DNA of 64,000 nucleotides, taken from contig NZ_JQKD01000027.1 of the NCBI RefSeq assembly GCF_000745855.1, positions 24,829-88,828 on the forward strand. Direction: 5' to 3'. The notes under the pieces were generated by a model. The model was given only the letters and a program-made list of their open reading frames with translations. It searched no databases and was not told the DNA's origin. Shown piece after piece: positions 1-8,181 of this stretch (positions are counted from its first letter, which is position 1; each line of letters opens with the position of its first letter). The translations under genes and the position numbers were made by a program. Source of the stretch: Xenophilus azovorans DSM 13620 (GTDB lineage Bacteria; Pseudomonadota; Gammaproteobacteria; Burkholderiales; Burkholderiaceae_C).

Positions 1-72
1 CCCGCCGGCGTGTCGGCGCTGCAGGGCGATGCGGGGCCGGCCGTGGCCGCCGCGAGCGAGGGAGGCCACTGA
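1..72 (+). CDS. C-terminal tail of an upstream gene, partial (possibly a TolC-type efflux outer-membrane protein)
   Basis: An open frame enters at base 1 and ends at the TGA at 70-72, giving 23 residues that end ...SEGGH. The TGA overlaps the ATG of the multicopper oxidase (TGATG), so the two genes are translationally coupled in one operon. The tail is Ala/Gly-rich and has no diagnostic motif. Copper operons of this group often carry a TolC-family protein at this position, but that is inferred from context only. The frame being real is fairly safe because of the coupled stop/start; its identity is not. Confidence 0.5.
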   Translation, partial: PAGVSALQGDAGPAVAAASEGGH

Positions 73-1460
73 TGGACCGCCGCCACTTCTTCTCCGGCGC
101 GCTCGCGGGCGCTGCCGCCACCGCCGTCAGCCGCGTCGCGCTGGCCGCCGTGCCCGAGGCGGCCTCGCAGTCTTCCGCGGCCACCGCCGCGCCGCTCACT
201 CCGCCCAACGGCCGGCCCTACGACCCGGTCGTCACCCTCAACGGCTGGACGCTGCCCTGGCGCATGAAGGGCGGCGTCAAGGAATTCCATCTCGTCGCCG
301 AACCGGTGGTGCGCGAGATGGCGCCGGGCTTCAAGGTCAACATGTGGGGCTACAACGGCCAATCGCCCGGCCCCACCATCGAGGTGGTCGAGGGCGACCG
401 CGTGCGCCTCTTCGTGACCAACCGCCTGCCCGAGCACACGACCGTGCACTGGCACGGCCAGCGCCTGCCCAACGGCATGGACGGCGTCGGCGGCATCACG
501 CAGCCGCACATCCCGCCGGGCAAGACTTTCGTCTACGAGTTCACCGCGCGCCGGCCCGGCACCTTCATGTACCACCCGCATGCAGACGAGATGGTGCAGA
601 TGGCGATGGGCATGATGGGCTTCTGGGTCACGCACCCGAAGGACCGCGCCGACCCGCGCATCGCCCGCGTGCAACGCGACTTCTGCTTCCTGCTCGGCAG
701 CTTCGACGTGGAGCCCGGCAGCGCCACGCCCAAGGTCAACACGATGACGGACTTCAACACCTGGGCCTTCAACAGCCGCGTGTTCCCGGCCATCGACAAC
801 CTGTGCGTGCGCCAGGGCGACAGGGTGCGCATCCGCGTGGGCAACCTCACGATGACCAACCACCCCATCCACCTGCACGGCCACGAGTTCGAGGTGACGG
901 GCACCGACGGCGGCCCCGTGCCGCCGGGCGCGCGCTGGCCCGAGGTGACGACCGACGTCGCCGTGGGCCAGATGCGGCAGATCGAGTTCGTCGCCGACGA
1001 GGAAGGCGACTGGGCGCTGCACTGCCACAAGAGCCACCACACCATGGGCCCGATGGGCCACGACGTGCCGACCATGATCGGCGTGGACCACGCGGGCATC
1101 GGCGAGAAGATCCGCAAGCTGGTGCCCGACTACATGGTGATGGGCGAGCGCGGCATGGCCGAGATGGGCAGCATGGAGATGCCCCTGCCCGACAACACCC
1201 TGCCCATGATGACCGGCCAGGGCCCCTTCGGCCCGGCCGAGATGGGCGGCATGTTCACCTTGCTGAAGGTGCGCCGCGGCCAGGGGCCGAACGACTACCG
1301 AGACCCGGGCTGGTTCCGGCACCCGGGCGGCACCGTCGCGCGCGAGGCGGCCGGCGCGCCGCCGCCGGCGCAGCGCGCACCCGATGCGGCCGGCAATCAG
1401 GCCGCACCCGCCGCCAGCGTGCGCAAGCCCGGCGGCCACTCACCCCATCAACATCACTGA
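72..1460 (+). CDS. Periplasmic multicopper oxidase (copper tolerance)
   Basis: A 462-residue laccase-type multicopper oxidase, expected to oxidise Cu(I) or phenolic substrates in the periplasm with reduction of O2. The N-terminus (DRRHFF, then an Ala-rich stretch ending near residue 26) is a Tat signal, which suits export of a folded cofactor protein. All four copper-ligand motifs are present: HWHG at 126-129, HPHA at 168-171, HPIHLHGH at 264-271 and HCHKSHH with the axial Met at 317-328. A Met-rich segment lies at about 358-395, a feature of copper-resistance oxidases. The start overlaps the preceding stop. It is followed by DUF411 and CusF-like genes, which supports a copper-detoxification role. 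Confidence 0.93.
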   Translation: MDRRHFFSGALAGAAATAVSRVALAAVPEAASQSSAATAAPLTPPNGRPYDPVVTLNGWTLPWRMKGGVKEFHLVAEPVVREMAPGFKVNMWGYNGQSPGPTIEVVEGDRVRLFVTNRLPEHTTVHWHGQRLPNGMDGVGGITQPHIPPGKTFVYEFTARRPGTFMYHPHADEMVQMAMGMMGFWVTHPKDRADPRIARVQRDFCFLLGSFDVEPGSATPKVNTMTDFNTWAFNSRVFPAIDNLCVRQGDRVRIRVGNLTMTNHPIHLHGHEFEVTGTDGGPVPPGARWPEVTTDVAVGQMRQIEFVADEEGDWALHCHKSHHTMGPMGHDVPTMIGVDHAGIGEKIRKLVPDYMVMGERGMAEMGSMEMPLPDNTLPMMTGQGPFGPAEMGGMFTLLKVRRGQGPNDYRDPGWFRHPGGTVAREAAGAPPPAQRAPDAAGNQAAPAASVRKPGGHSPHQHH

Positions 1461-1483
1461 TCAGCCTGTTCAAGGAGCCACCG

Positions 1484-1933
1484 ATGAAACGACGCACTCT
1501 TCTCCTCGCCGCCCCGCTCGGCCTGCTGGCCCCCGGCGCCTTCGCCGCCGCGCCGATGGTCGAGGTCTGGAAAGACCCCAACTGCGGCTGCTGCCACGAC
1601 TGGGTGAAGCACCTCGACGCCAACGGCTTTGCCACCCGCGTGCGCGACGAAGGCAACAACGCCGCGCGCGCCCGCGCCGGCATCCCGCAGAAACTCGGCT
1701 CGTGCCATACCGCCTTCGTCGAAGGCTTCGCCATCGAAGGCCACGTGCCTGCCCGCGAGATCAAGCGCCTGCTGGCCGAGCGCCCCAAGGGCGCCATCGG
1801 CCTGGCCGTGCCCGGCATGCCCGTCGGCTCGCCCGGCATGGACGGCGCCGTCTACGGCGAGCGCCGCGACCCCTACGACGTGCTGCTGGTGCTGGCCGGC
1901 GGCCAGACACGTGTGTTCCAGAGCTATCGCTGA
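1484..1933 (+). CDS. DUF411 periplasmic metal-binding protein
   Basis: 149 residues with a cleavable signal peptide (MKRRTLLLAAPLGLLAPGAFA). The mature part begins with the DUF411 hallmark, a CGCCHDW motif carrying clustered cysteines in a thioredoxin-like context, and has a later conserved GSCHTA segment. DUF411 proteins are common in copper and heavy-metal resistance operons, but their biochemical role is not established. The gene lies 23 bp after the multicopper oxidase, with a Shine-Dalgarno (AAGGAG) at about 1471-1476, and is probably co-transcribed with it. A periplasmic copper-binding or thiol-transfer role is inferred. Confidence 0.87.
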   Translation: MKRRTLLLAAPLGLLAPGAFAAAPMVEVWKDPNCGCCHDWVKHLDANGFATRVRDEGNNAARARAGIPQKLGSCHTAFVEGFAIEGHVPAREIKRLLAERPKGAIGLAVPGMPVGSPGMDGAVYGERRDPYDVLLVLAGGQTRVFQSYR

Positions 1934-1963
1934 GACGGATCTGCTTTCAAGAAAGCACGGAAT

Positions 1964-2048
1964 CCGTTCGCACCGAGCTTGGCCTGTGCTGAGCTTGTCG
2001 AAGGGTCGAAGTGCCGTCACGGGCTTCGACAAGCTCAGCCTGAACGGT
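1964..2048 (+). repeat. REP-like inverted repeat, copy A
   Basis: An extragenic palindrome with perfect 15-bp arms, CTGAGCTTGTCGAAG (1989-2003) and its complement (2024-2038), flanked by CCGTTC and GAACGG ends. Related copies lie at 5886-5969 and 59731-59814. I recognise this family from Comamonadaceae intergenic DNA. It separates the DUF411 gene from the CusF-like gene and could form a strong hairpin in the transcript. Confidence 0.85.
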
Positions 2049-2111
2049 CCTTGTTGACGGCGCGCGGTCCGACATGAAACTTTCCAACCTCTCTTCCAGG
2101 AGAACCGAACG

Positions 2112-2408
2112 ATGAAGAAAACCCTTGCCACTCTCGCCCTCTCGCTGCTTTCCGCATCGGCCTTCGCGCAGCAGGGCGCCGGCCTGCCCAAGGTCGATGC
2201 CGAGGTCCGCAAGGTCGATGCCGCGCAGAACCGCATCACCCTGCGCCACGGCGACATCCCCAACATCGACATGGGCGCGATGACCATGGTCTTCCGCGTC
2301 AAGGACCCGGCCCTGCTCAAGGACGTGAAGGCCGGCGACAAGGTGCGCATCACCGCCGACAACGTGGACGGCGCCCTGACCCTGCTGTCGCTGGAACCCG
2401 CGAAGTGA
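2112..2408 (+). CDS. CusF-like periplasmic copper-binding protein
   Basis: 98 residues: a signal peptide ending near AFAQ (residues 1-20), then a small beta-barrel of the CusF family. The metal-site region reads HGDIPNIDMGAMTMVF. The His and the two Met of MTM match the known copper ligands of E. coli CusF, while the CusF tryptophan that caps the copper is replaced by Met here. Such proteins chaperone Cu(I)/Ag(I) to an efflux pump. An AGGAG ribosome site precedes the ATG. It closes the copper operon after the REP-like repeat. Confidence 0.88.
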   Translation: MKKTLATLALSLLSASAFAQQGAGLPKVDAEVRKVDAAQNRITLRHGDIPNIDMGAMTMVFRVKDPALLKDVKAGDKVRITADNVDGALTLLSLEPAK

Positions 2409-2445
2409 CGCGGCGGCCGCGCGCCGCCGACGGGACAATGCGCGC

Positions 2446-2838
2446 ATGACCACCGAAGAACTGATCGCCCTGGCCCGGCGGCACGGCAGCGCGGGCGCAT
2501 GCGAGGCGTGCGCCGTGCTCGCCTGCCCCGGCTGGGAGGCCTTCCCCGGCAGCTTCCCCGAATCCGGCCTGCGCCGCGTCGGCAGCCTGCGCGCCGAGGG
2601 CGAGGCGGCCTGGGAGGAGCCGACGCTGGAGGAATACCACCCCGAGGGCACCGGCTACTGGTCGCCGCGCGCACCCATCGCGCCGGCCTTCCATCCGTAC
2701 AACCGCTGCGACGTGTGGGTCTGCGCGCAGTGCGGCCGGCCCTTCCTGCGCTACACCGAGTACGGCGGCTACTACGAGGAGCGCCGCATCCGCGAGGTGG
2801 ATGCCGCGCTGGTCACGGACGCGAAATCCCACGGCTGA
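2446..2838 (+). CDS. Small conserved Cys-rich protein of unknown function
   Basis: 130 residues with no signal peptide or membrane segment. It has a cysteine cluster at C19, C22 and C27 and a second group around CDVWVCAQC near residue 90, which resembles a split zinc site. The C-terminus is rich in aromatic residues (TEYGGYYEERR). I do not recognise a named domain. It lies between the copper operon and gltS. A cytoplasmic zinc-ribbon-like protein is the most that can be said. Confidence 0.7.
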   Translation: MTTEELIALARRHGSAGACEACAVLACPGWEAFPGSFPESGLRRVGSLRAEGEAAWEEPTLEEYHPEGTGYWSPRAPIAPAFHPYNRCDVWVCAQCGRPFLRYTEYGGYYEERRIREVDAALVTDAKSHG

Positions 2839-2858
2839 GCCAGCGAAGCCGCGCATCC

Positions 2859-4076
2859 ATGCCCGCCGAACTCCACGTCAACGCCTTCAACAGCTTCACG
2901 CTCGCGATCCTGCTGCTCTTCGTCGGCAAGGAGCTGACGCAGCGCATCGAGGCACTACGCCGCTACAGCATCCCCGAGGCGGTGGCCGGCGGGCTGGTGT
3001 GCGTCGCGGTGGTGGCGGCGCTGTACGCCGCCACCGGGCTGCGCACGCACTTCGAGCTGGGCGCGCGCGACATGCTGCTGCTGTATTTCTTCGCCGCCAT
3101 CGGCCTGGGCTCCGACGTGCGCACCCTGGCGCGCGGCGGGCCGGCGCTGGCCATGCTGCTGGCGCTGGCCGTGGGCTTCATCGTGCTGCAGAACCTGCTG
3201 GGCATGGGCATGGCGGGCCTGTTCGGGCTGGACCGGCGCGCCGGCCTGATGACCGGCTCCATCTCGCTGACCGGCGGCGTGGGCACCACGCTGGCCTGGG
3301 CGCCGCACTTCGTGCGCGACCTGGGCATCGCCGAGGCCGAGACGCTCGGCCTGGCGAGCAACATGATCGGCCTGATCGCCGCCTGCTGCATCGGCGGCCC
3401 CATCGCCGCCTGGCTGATGCGCCGCCACCACCTGGTGCCCGCCGCCGCCACGTCGGAACTGGAGATCGGCCAGCCCTACGACCGGCAGACCCACGTGCGC
3501 ATCGACTACCACGGCGTGCTGCTGGCGGTGCTGTGGCTCAACGTGGCGCTGCTGCTCGGGCGCGGCATCGGCACGCTGATCGAACTGACCGGCCTGCGCC
3601 TGCCGGACTTCGTCGGCTGCCTCCTCGCCGGCATCGTGCTGCGCAACGTGTGCAGCCTGCTGCCGCAGAAGGACGGCCGTTTGTGGAACTGGTCCAGCAT
3701 GCAGCCCGGCGTGGCGCTGATCTCCGACGTGTGCCTGGGCGTCTTCCTCACCATGGCGCTGATGGGCCTGCAGCCGTGGACCCTGGCGCAGGCCGCCGCC
3801 TTCGTCGGCACCACCCTGGCCCTGCAGATCGCGCTGGCCATCGCCTTCACGCTGTGGGTGGTCTACCCCTGCATGGGCCGCAACTACGAGTCGGCCGTCA
3901 TGTGCGCCGGTTTCGGCGGCATCGCCCTCGGCTCCACCGCCACCGCCATCGCCAACATGAGCGCCGTCACCCGCGAGCACGGCGCGGCGCCGCGCGCCTT
4001 CATCGTCGTGCCGCTGGTGTGCGGGTTCTTCATCGATCTGGTGAATGCGGTGGTGATCGGGGTGATGGGGCGGTGA
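2859..4076 (+). CDS. gltS: Sodium/glutamate symporter GltS
   Basis: 405 residues starting MPAELHVNAFNSF, strongly hydrophobic throughout, with about ten membrane segments. The two inverted halves typical of the ESS/GltS family are visible: the first carries the Gly-rich GSISLTGGVGTTLAWAP segment and the second carries AGFGGIALGSTATAIANM, the paired re-entrant loops. It imports glutamate with sodium across the inner membrane. The ATG at 2859 fits the family N-terminus better than upstream starts, which would run into the previous gene. Confidence 0.93.
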   Translation: MPAELHVNAFNSFTLAILLLFVGKELTQRIEALRRYSIPEAVAGGLVCVAVVAALYAATGLRTHFELGARDMLLLYFFAAIGLGSDVRTLARGGPALAMLLALAVGFIVLQNLLGMGMAGLFGLDRRAGLMTGSISLTGGVGTTLAWAPHFVRDLGIAEAETLGLASNMIGLIAACCIGGPIAAWLMRRHHLVPAAATSELEIGQPYDRQTHVRIDYHGVLLAVLWLNVALLLGRGIGTLIELTGLRLPDFVGCLLAGIVLRNVCSLLPQKDGRLWNWSSMQPGVALISDVCLGVFLTMALMGLQPWTLAQAAAFVGTTLALQIALAIAFTLWVVYPCMGRNYESAVMCAGFGGIALGSTATAIANMSAVTREHGAAPRAFIVVPLVCGFFIDLVNAVVIGVMGR

Positions 4077-4197
4077 GTAGGCGTGGAAAGATTCTCGAAA
4101 GGCGGAATGTGCAACGACACGCGCGGCGCCTACTCGGCCTAAACTTCTGCAATCGGCCAGAAGTGGACATCAGCCGAGATGCTGGGAGGTGTGTTTG

Positions 4198-4641
4198 ATG
4201 CGTGCTTTGCGGAAAGTGCTGTGGGTCTGCTTGTTCACAACGTGCGGGCTGGCGAGCGCTCAGATCGAATGGCCCGTTCTTCATTCGATGCGATCGGTGT
4301 CGTTCACTGAGGCCCTGGTGCTTCAATGCAACGAAGCCCTTCCCAGTGAAGCGGGCGAACTGCTCTCGGCATTCAGAAAGTGGAAGATTCTCAACGAGGG
4401 ACAAGCTTCTGCCCTGCGAGTATTCAACTTAGAGAGGATGCACAGAGAGATGCCAAATACGAGTATTGGCGAACTGGAGGTTGAACTCGATAGTCTCCAA
4501 GCCACCGCGCTCGCTATGGCAGCCAAAGACGTGTCGATGTGCCGCAACCTGAAGCAATGGCTGAATAGTACGGACAGCGAGCCACGGCGTCAGGTGCTCG
4601 ACATCATGCAACCTCCCAGCCTGATGTCGGCACCTCGATGA
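4198..4641 (+). CDS. Orphan secreted hypothetical protein, atypical base composition
   Basis: 147 residues with a clear signal peptide (MRALRKVLWVCLFTTCGLASA) and a helical, polar mature part. GGGAGGT at about 4184-4190 gives the ATG at 4198 good spacing; an in-frame GTG at 4189 is less likely. The codon third positions are visibly less GC-rich than in the neighbours, suggesting recent acquisition. No family recognised. The gene converges on ackA with only 8 bp between the stops. Confidence 0.65.
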   Translation: MRALRKVLWVCLFTTCGLASAQIEWPVLHSMRSVSFTEALVLQCNEALPSEAGELLSAFRKWKILNEGQASALRVFNLERMHREMPNTSIGELEVELDSLQATALAMAAKDVSMCRNLKQWLNSTDSEPRRQVLDIMQPPSLMSAPR

Positions 4642-4649
4642 ACAATGTC

Positions 4650-5867
4650 CTAGGGGCTTGACCACACCAGCCCCGCCGCATCCCTCGCCGCCACCCACTC
4701 CTCGTTCGTCGGCTCCACCGCCACGTCGACCCGGCTTTCCGACGTGCCGATGCGCGCCGCATGGGCCCGGTTGGCCGCCTCGTCCACCTCCACGCCCAGC
4801 CACGCCAGCGCCGTGCACACGCGCGCCCGGATGGCCGGCTGGTGCTCGCCGACGCCGGCCGTGAACACCAACCGGTCCAGCCCGCCCAGCACCGCAGCCA
4901 GCGCGCCGATCTCGCGCACGATGCGGCGCACGTAGAGTTCCAGCGCCGCGCGGCAGCGCTCGCCCGCCTCGCTGTCCTCGTCTTCCCGCGCCAGCAGCAC
5001 GCGCACGTCGCTCGACAGCCCCGAGATGCCCAGCAGGCCGGACTCGTGGTACAGCGCTCGGCCCACCTGCGCCAGGCTCAGCTTCTCGATCTCCATCAGG
5101 TACAGCACGGCGCCGGGGTCCAGCGCGCCGGTGCGGGTGCCCATCATCAGGCCGTCCAGGGCCGAGAAGCCCATCGTCGTTGCCACGCTCTCCAGGCCCT
5201 GCATCGCGCACAGGCTGGCGCCGCTGCCCAGGTGGGCGACGACGGTGCGGGCGCGCCCGGCCTCCTCGCGGCCGTGGCGCTCGGCCAGCGCGGCGGCGAT
5301 GTACTCGTAGGACAGGCCGTGGAAGCCGTAGCGCCGCAGGCCGCGCTGCCACGCGTCCCATGACAGGGGCAGCATCTGCTCCACCCGCGGCAGCGTGTGA
5401 TGGAAGCCGGTGTCGAAGCAGGCGACCTGCGGCAGATCGGGCCGCTCGGCCAGCAGGATCTCGATGGCCTCCAGCGCGAAGGGCTGGTGCAGCGGCGCGA
5501 GCGGGACGTAGCTTCGCAGGTCGGCCAGCACCTGCGCATCGACGCGCACCGGCGCGAAGTACTTGCTGCCGCCATGCACCACGCGGTGCGCCACGGCGGC
5601 CAGCGGGCGGCCGGCCAGCCAGCGCAGCGTGTGTTCGCGTATCAGTTGCAGCGCGGCGCGGTAGGGATGCGCCGGGTCCAGCGGCACGGGCACCACCGGC
5701 ACGTCGCGTGCGCCGAAGTCGGGGTCCGGGCCGCCGATGCCCTGCACCTTGCCGTTCCACGCCGGACGGCGCGCGGGCTCGCCGGCGCCGGCCTCGAAGA
5801 GCGCGAACTTGATGCTGGACGAGCCGCAGTTGAGGACGAGGATGAAGGGAGGGTCGTTGGTTGCCAT
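4650..5867 (-). CDS. ackA: Acetate kinase
   Basis: 405 residues from the ATG giving MATNDPPFILVLNCG; an in-frame ATG five codons upstream (5882) is less likely. It interconverts acetyl phosphate + ADP and acetate + ATP. Family motifs seen in order: NCGSSSIKF at the N-terminus, VAHRVVHGG, FDTGFHHTLP, HLGSGASLCAM and GFSALDGLMMGTRTGALDPG. The length is normal for AckA. It is the last gene of the leftward phaC-fabI-maoC/pta-ackA series, separated from the fusion gene by a REP-like repeat. Together with the Pta domain it gives an ATP-yielding fermentative route from acyl-CoA. Confidence 0.94.
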   Translation of the reverse strand: MATNDPPFILVLNCGSSSIKFALFEAGAGEPARRPAWNGKVQGIGGPDPDFGARDVPVVPVPLDPAHPYRAALQLIREHTLRWLAGRPLAAVAHRVVHGGSKYFAPVRVDAQVLADLRSYVPLAPLHQPFALEAIEILLAERPDLPQVACFDTGFHHTLPRVEQMLPLSWDAWQRGLRRYGFHGLSYEYIAAALAERHGREEAGRARTVVAHLGSGASLCAMQGLESVATTMGFSALDGLMMGTRTGALDPGAVLYLMEIEKLSLAQVGRALYHESGLLGISGLSSDVRVLLAREDEDSEAGERCRAALELYVRRIVREIGALAAVLGGLDRLVFTAGVGEHQPAIRARVCTALAWLGVEVDEAANRAHAARIGTSESRVDVAVEPTNEEWVAARDAAGLVWSSP

Positions 5868-5885
5868 GAGGCTGATCCACAAGAA

Positions 5886-5969
5886 CCGTTCGGGCTGAGT
5901 TCGGCCTGTCCCGAGCCTGTCGAAGGATCGAAGCCCTGTGCGGCGCTTCGACAGGCTCAGCGTGAACGG
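5886..5969 (-). repeat. REP-like inverted repeat, copy B
   Basis: Arms GAGCCTGTCGAAG (5913-5925) and its complement (5946-5958), bounded by CCGTTC and GAACGG like copy A. It is a slightly diverged member (GCCTGTC instead of GCTTGTC). It fills the gap between the MaoC-Pta gene and ackA and may act as an mRNA processing or stability element in this operon. Confidence 0.85.
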
Positions 5970-5993
5970 GTGTTGAGTGCTGTTGCCATACCT

Positions 5994-7409
5994 TCACGGC
6001 GGCGTCGTGCGCCAGCGGTGCGCCAGCAGCACGGCGATGGCGCAGGATGCCATGCGCGTGTCGCGCGCGTCGGCGCGGCTGGTCAGCACGATGGGCACCT
6101 TCGCACCGAGCACGATGCCGGCGGTGGCGGCGTCGCCCATGTACTCGAGCTGCTTGGCGAGCATGTTGCCGCTTTCCAGGTCGGGCACGACCAGCACGTC
6201 GGCCTGCCCCGCCACCGGCGAGGCGATGCCCTTGACGCGCGCGGCGGCGGCCGAGACGGCGTTGTCGAAGGCCAGCGGGCCGTCGAGCACGCCGCCGGCG
6301 ATCTGGCCGCGGTCGGCCATCTTGCACAGCGCCGCGGCGTCGAGCGTGGCGGCCATGCGCGGGTTGACCGTCTCCACCGCCGCCAGGATGGCGACGCGCG
6401 GCTCGGCCACGCCGATGGCGTGCGCCAGGTCGATGGCGTTGCGGATGATGTCGGCCTTCTCGTCCAGCGTCGGCGCGATGTTGATCGCGGCGTCGGTGAG
6501 GATGAAGGGACGCGGATAGGCCGGCGTCTGCATCAGGAAGCAGTGCGACAGGCGCCGCTTGGTGCGCAGGCCGGCGCGGGCGTCGAGCACGGCGCTCATC
6601 AGTTCGTCGGTGTGCAGGCTGCCCTTCATCAGCGCCTCGACCGCGCCCTGGCCGGCCAGTTCGGCGGCGCGGGCGGCGGCGGCGTGGCTGTGGGGCACGT
6701 CCTCGATGGCGATGCCCGCCAGGTCGACGCCGGCGGCGAGCGCGGCGGCCTCCACCTTGGCGCGCGGGCCGACCAGCACCGGCTCGATCAGGCCGGCGGC
6801 GCGCGCGTCCATGGCGCCGCCCAGGCTCAGCGCATCGCAGGGATGCACCACCGCGACGCGGATGGCGCCCAGCGGCTTCACGTGCGCCAGCAGGCGCGGC
6901 AGGCCGTCGCCGGCGGCGTTGATGCGCACCTCGGGCAGCGTGGCGGCGGCGCGCTCGATCTTCTCGGTAGGCGCGAGCACGCTGGCCTCGCCCTCGATCA
7001 CCGCCTCGCCGGCCTGGTTGGTGCAGGCGCAGGCCAGGGTCAGGCGCTTCTTCGCCTCGTCGCGCGCGGCCACGGTGACGGTGATGGTGAGCGTGTCGCC
7101 CACGCGCACCGGGCGCAGGAACTTCAGCGTCTGCCCCAGGTACACGGTGCCCGGCCCGGGCAGCCGCGTGCCCAGCACGGCGGAGATCAGCGCCCCGCCC
7201 CACATGCCGTGCGCGATCACGCCATGGAAGCGGGTGGAGGCGGCGAACTCCGCGTCGAGGTGCTGCGGGTTCACGTCGCCCGAGAGCACGGCGAAGAGCT
7301 GGATGTCCTGCGCGGTGAGCGTGCGCTGGAGGCTCGCGCTGTCGCCGACGGCGATCTCGTCGAAGGTGCGGTTGCGGATCAGGCCGAGGCCGGCGGTGGT
7401 GTCGTTCAT
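5994..7409 (-). CDS. Bifunctional MaoC-like hydratase / phosphate acyltransferase fusion
   Basis: 471 residues starting MNDTTAGLGLIRNRTFDEI. Residues 1 to about 145 form a MaoC/(R)-hydratase hot-dog domain with DINPQH-like (GDVNPQHLD) and AHGMWGGAL segments. Residues from about 160 to the end are a Pta/Ptb phosphotransacylase with the typical EALMKGSLHT, ILTDAAINIAPTLDEKADI and GPLAFDNAVS segments. It should hydrate enoyl-CoA and exchange acyl-CoA for acyl phosphate. The stop of fabI lies 1 bp upstream of this start. Such fusions accompany acetate kinase and PHA genes in Burkholderiales. Confidence 0.9.
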   Translation of the reverse strand: MNDTTAGLGLIRNRTFDEIAVGDSASLQRTLTAQDIQLFAVLSGDVNPQHLDAEFAASTRFHGVIAHGMWGGALISAVLGTRLPGPGTVYLGQTLKFLRPVRVGDTLTITVTVAARDEAKKRLTLACACTNQAGEAVIEGEASVLAPTEKIERAAATLPEVRINAAGDGLPRLLAHVKPLGAIRVAVVHPCDALSLGGAMDARAAGLIEPVLVGPRAKVEAAALAAGVDLAGIAIEDVPHSHAAAARAAELAGQGAVEALMKGSLHTDELMSAVLDARAGLRTKRRLSHCFLMQTPAYPRPFILTDAAINIAPTLDEKADIIRNAIDLAHAIGVAEPRVAILAAVETVNPRMAATLDAAALCKMADRGQIAGGVLDGPLAFDNAVSAAAARVKGIASPVAGQADVLVVPDLESGNMLAKQLEYMGDAATAGIVLGAKVPIVLTSRADARDTRMASCAIAVLLAHRWRTTPP

Positions 7410-7410
7410 G

Positions 7411-8181
7411 TCAACCCAGGATGTGATAGCCCGCATCCACGTACAGCGTGCTGCCGGTGATGTTGCGCGCCGCGTCGCTGGCCAGGAAGGCGGCGAGCGC
7501 GCCGACGTCGTCGATGTCCACCAGCCGCCGCAGCGGCGCGCGGCGGCGCGCGTCGTCCAGCAGCGCATCGAAGTTGGGGATGCCCGAGGCGGCGCGCGTC
7601 GCCAACGGGCCGGGCGAGACGGCATTGACGCGGATGCCTTTGGGCCCCAGCTCGGCCGCCAGATAGCGCGTGCCGGCTTCCAGCGCGGCCTTCACCGGGC
7701 CCATCACGCCGTAGTCGGGGATGACTTCCTCGGCGCCGACGTAGCTCATGGTCATCAGGCTGCCGCCGTCCTTCATCAGCGGCTCGGCCAGGCGCGCCAT
7801 GCGCGCGAAGGAGTGGCACGAGATGTCCATCGCCCGCGCGAAGCCCTCGCGCGAGGTGTCGACCACGCGGCCGTGCAGGTCGCCCTTCGGCGCGAAGGCG
7901 ATGGAGTGCAGCACGAAGTCGAGCTTTCCCCATTGCTGCGCGATCGCGTCGAACAGCGCTTCCATCTGCGCCGGCTGCTCCACGTCCAGCGGCAGCGCGA
8001 CGGCGGCCCGCACCTGCTGCGCCAAGGGTTCCACGTAGGGGCGCGCCTTGTCGTTGAACCAGGTCACGGCCAGTTCGGCGCCGGCATCGTGGAAGGCCCT
8101 GGCGCAGCCCCAGGCGATGCTGTGCTCGTTGGCGATGCCGACCACCAGTCCCCTGCGGCCCTGCAGCGAAAGGCGGCCCAC
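7411..8181 (-). CDS. fabI: FabI-type enoyl-acyl carrier protein reductase
   Basis: 256 residues of the SDR superfamily with the FabI variant signatures: nucleotide-binding GIANEHSIAWG, HSIAFAPKGDLHGRVVDTS and the catalytic Tyr-X6-Lys as YGVMGPVK. It reduces enoyl-ACP (or enoyl-CoA) with NAD(P)H. The start is a GTG placed directly after the phaC stop (TAG|GTG), with an AAGGAA ribosome site inside the phaC tail, so translation is coupled. Its location in the low-oxygen/PHA operon suggests a specialised paralogue that diverts enoyl intermediates or re-oxidises NADH rather than the housekeeping copy. Confidence 0.9.
   Translation of the reverse strand: MGRLSLQGRRGLVVGIANEHSIAWGCARAFHDAGAELAVTWFNDKARPYVEPLAQQVRAAVALPLDVEQPAQMEALFDAIAQQWGKLDFVLHSIAFAPKGDLHGRVVDTSREGFARAMDISCHSFARMARLAEPLMKDGGSLMTMSYVGAEEVIPDYGVMGPVKAALEAGTRYLAAELGPKGIRVNAVSPGPLATRAASGIPNFDALLDDARRRAPLRRLVDIDDVGALAAFLASDAARNITGSTLYVDAGYHILG

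Noticed and set aside
4143..4163. Short hairpin ACTTCTG...CAGAAGT after gltS
   Set aside because: Only 7-bp arms, no T-run; too weak to call a terminator or element.
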